DNA of 64,000 nt from Spirochaetaceae bacterium. Its GTDB lineage: Bacteria > Spirochaetota > Leptospiria > Leptospirales > Leptonemataceae. Under the pieces are notes generated by a model. That model was given only the letters and a program-made list of their open reading frames with translations. It was not told the DNA's origin and searched no databases. Positions within the stretch are counted from its first letter, which is position 1. Every line of letters starts with the position of its first letter. Shown here in pieces: positions 62,418 to 64,000 of the stretch. The position numbers and the translations under genes were made by a program. The stretch is from positions 124,001 to 188,000 of the forward strand of contig PCBI01000016.1 of assembly GCA_002730875.1 (NCBI GenBank), written 5' to 3'.

Positions 62418-63506
62418 CTAGCCGGCCAACATCTGCAGAAGCGACTTCAGACGATCCTTGCTTCCTTTGCGGAAGTCGGTATGCCCCAGTCCCTGAAAAT
62501 CCAGACCTGCCAGAACCTGCTCACCTTCGTCTCCGGAAATAGGCGGCATTTCTTCCATGTGCCGAATGGCGCCATGGAGTCGAAGGGGAGCCTGCATCTT
62601 AAAAATCAGATCAAACGTTATCCATTTCCTGAGAGGTGCGTATTTTTTCAAGTCCTCATTTGTGAACAGGATGGCAATTCCGCCCTCGGAAATATTGATT
62701 ACCTTTTGCTTGTCTTTGATGACAAAGGTATTTGCATCAATGATCCGCTTCACCATGTCTTCGGCGGCCTTGGCCAGCTCCTGCTGCCCCACCGAATCCA
62801 GTTCTTCTGGCACCACCATATAGGCCAGATTGACCTTGCCGCCGGTTTCCGATTCATATACCACGGGCTGGGCAAAACCGGGACCGGTGGGCGTAGGCAC
62901 TGACTGACCATCATGGTCGGAGAAGTCTTTCAAGTAGGCCGGAAATTTAGGTTCGTAGGGCGCATATATCTTCAGACCTTTGAACCGGGCGCCCAGACGC
63001 TTCTCAAACTCGGTGAAAATCACCTGGTTTGTTATCTGTAGCTTGGTGTTGTTCGGAGCGATTTCGTTCTTGCTTACCCGGAAATTGGTGACGTAGGCGG
63101 TCTCGTCGTTAACCGGGATGCGGGGAAACGCCCGCATGGCCTTGCCAATACGGACTTCCACAGGTCGCGCTTTCAAGTGACCTGGCTCCAGAATCTCATC
63201 CACCTGGAAGTCTAACTCAATCTGACGATTCAGTGTAAGATAGAGAGTGAAGTTGCCTTCGATGGGGATGTTCGGAGCATAATAGAAGGTGACAACGCCG
63301 TTCTCCGAGGGCTCACGGCTGAATTCTGCCGGAGGCACCGAATGCTTCAAAAACAGCGCCCGACCCTCCAGTTTGTTGTCCAGGAGGTAGAGTAGCTTGG
63401 TTGGATCTCGGAGTACTTCCCAGTCCCTTTTTCCGTTTACGATTACTTTCATTGCCCCGGTACCCGCCTGATCGTTCTCCGGGCTGGCGTTCTCCATTGT
63501 GCTCAT
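62418..63506 (-). CDS. DUF1577/PilZ-like protein (Leptospira type)
   Basis: The protein (362 residues, no leader) has an N-terminal beta region, a middle segment with FPRIPVNDETAYVTNFRVSKNEIAPNNTK, and a C-terminal part with NISEGGIAILFTNEDLKKYAPLRKWITFDLIFKMQAPLRLHGAIRHME, which has the G-x-I-x-ILF pattern and beta outline of PilZ domains. DUF1577 proteins with this layout are known from Leptospira. The usual PilZ signature RxxxR...DxSxxG is only partly kept, so c-di-GMP binding is uncertain. Followed upstream by the OmpA-like gene with a 16-base gap. Confidence 0.65.
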   Translation of the reverse strand: MSTMENASPENDQAGTGAMKVIVNGKRDWEVLRDPTKLLYLLDNKLEGRALFLKHSVPPAEFSREPSENGVVTFYYAPNIPIEGNFTLYLTLNRQIELDFQVDEILEPGHLKARPVEVRIGKAMRAFPRIPVNDETAYVTNFRVSKNEIAPNNTKLQITNQVIFTEFEKRLGARFKGLKIYAPYEPKFPAYLKDFSDHDGQSVPTPTGPGFAQPVVYESETGGKVNLAYMVVPEELDSVGQQELAKAAEDMVKRIIDANTFVIKDKQKVINISEGGIAILFTNEDLKKYAPLRKWITFDLIFKMQAPLRLHGAIRHMEEMPPISGDEGEQVLAGLDFQGLGHTDFRKGSKDRLKSLLQMLAG

Positions 63507-63522
63507 TGCTACTCCCGGATGA

Positions 63523-64000
63523 TTACTCCCTTAATCTTCGGAATTCCACCCTTCGATTTACAGCCCCTTTTACAGCATCTTCTGCCTGTACAATAGGACG
63601 TAAATAACTGAAACCTTTTATGATCATTCTGTCCGCCGCTATACCCAGATCCAGAAGGGCCTTTTGTACCGCCCGGGCCCGTTCTCTGGAAAGCATCAGG
63701 TTGTATTCATAGGCTCGATCTTCGGGACCACGATAGGTGCGGTCGGCATGACCCTGAACTTCAATCTTCATATCCGGGTTTTTCTTGAGCACCCGGGCAA
63801 TATTCTGTATCTTTTTCAACTCGGCCGGGCGGATGCTGGATTCGTTGAGCGCAAAGAGTATGCGCACATTGTCCACGCAAGCCGGCTGCAATGTTTCGCA
63901 GGGATCGGTGCCGTCCGATTTAAGTTCAATTCGAATGCGTTCCAGCCCCTCTTCTTGAAAACGCTGCCGCTTCATCACATATCCCGGGGATCGGGCTTCT
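63523..64000 (-). CDS. OmpA-family peptidoglycan-associated protein, 5' end outside the window
   Basis: The frame is open to the right edge, so the gene is cut. The visible part includes an OmpA C-terminal domain: VRILFALNESSIRPAELKKIQNIARVLKKNPDMKIEVQGHADRTYRGPEDRAYEYNLMLSRERARAVQKALLDLGI and a final NRRVEFRRL. The NxxLSxxRAxxV and NRRV motifs bind peptidoglycan in this family. A GTG/ATG pair near 63976 gives a 151-residue form, but no leader precedes it, which suggests the true N-terminus lies beyond the window. Confidence 0.85.
   Translation of the reverse strand, partial: EARSPGYVMKRQRFQEEGLERIRIELKSDGTDPCETLQPACVDNVRILFALNESSIRPAELKKIQNIARVLKKNPDMKIEVQGHADRTYRGPEDRAYEYNLMLSRERARAVQKALLDLGIAADRMIIKGFSYLRPIVQAEDAVKGAVNRRVEFRRLRE

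Overview
The window looks like chromosome from a Leptospiraceae spirochaete. The clues are a spirochaete-type FlhB with an N-terminal extension, a fliO-P-Q-R-flhB-flhA block, a protein resembling the Leptospira flagellar coiling protein FcpA, a FlgM-like protein, a DUF1577 protein and many lipoproteins with loose lipoboxes. By eye the GC content is a little above half, which fits the Leptonema/Turneriella side better than low-GC Leptospira. That placement is inference from gene content. No rRNA, tRNA, insertion sequence, phage or CRISPR array was recognised. Genes lie on both strands, are tightly packed and often overlap by 1-11 bases (ATGA or TAATG junctions). No gene-free stretch exceeds 300 bases. 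The longest gaps are 12355-12649 (two dyads), 42204-42466 (one strong hairpin), 2902-3140 (nothing seen), 62189-62417 (nothing seen), 28545-28765 (a promoter) and 30873-31076 (nothing seen).

Layout, left to right. 1-5778: the end of an extended SDR, a tandem-rhodanese lipoprotein paired with a five-haem cytochrome c lipoprotein, a stand-alone histidine-kinase-like ATPase, then a glycerophosphodiester phosphodiesterase and an SGNH lipase/esterase. 5781-12429: a leftward operon SpoIIM-like, membrane protein, DUF4129-like, DUF4350-like, MoxR ATPase, DUF58, with paired dyads upstream and a 32-bp tandem repeat at its 3' end. 12650-17969: M48 protease, alpha/beta hydrolase, DUF1566 protein, a rhomboid fold without catalytic residues, a four-S1-domain protein and a terminator. 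18009-22545: SelO, then a thiolase-like protein coupled to an acyl-CoA dehydrogenase. 22570-27139: two coupled DUF4139 paralogues behind a small exported coil protein. 27222-29130: a lipoprotein, rsmI and a FlgM-like gene with its own promoter and terminator.

29172-34999: DUF3293, Mrp, two methyltransferase-type proteins, a small membrane protein, RsfS and a LytR/LCP-like protein. 35125-41617: the flagellar export apparatus, running leftward. 41820-50229: a small membrane protein, a crotonase / envelope protein / MTA phosphorylase operon, a diguanylate cyclase, an HDAC-family deacetylase coupled to a conserved unknown, and a DUF2183 phosphatase. 50362-52063: gpsA and an unknown gene. 52104-55010: an arsenic operon (ArsR, ArsI, Acr3, LMW-phosphatase-type reductase) behind a perfect 28-nt operator. 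55087-64000: an RNA methyltransferase, the FcpA-like protein, a DnaC/DnaI-like loader with folK and an acyltransferase, hisS, a DUF1577 protein and a truncated OmpA-like protein.

Most of this is core spirochaete chromosome. I did not find a clear-cut new defence or mobile system. The best leads are the double-DUF4139 operon with its palindromic ribosome-binding site, the SpoIIM-to-DUF58 envelope operon, the rhodanese/multihaem pair, and three enzymes whose catalytic residues have been replaced (rhomboid, thiolase, LCP).
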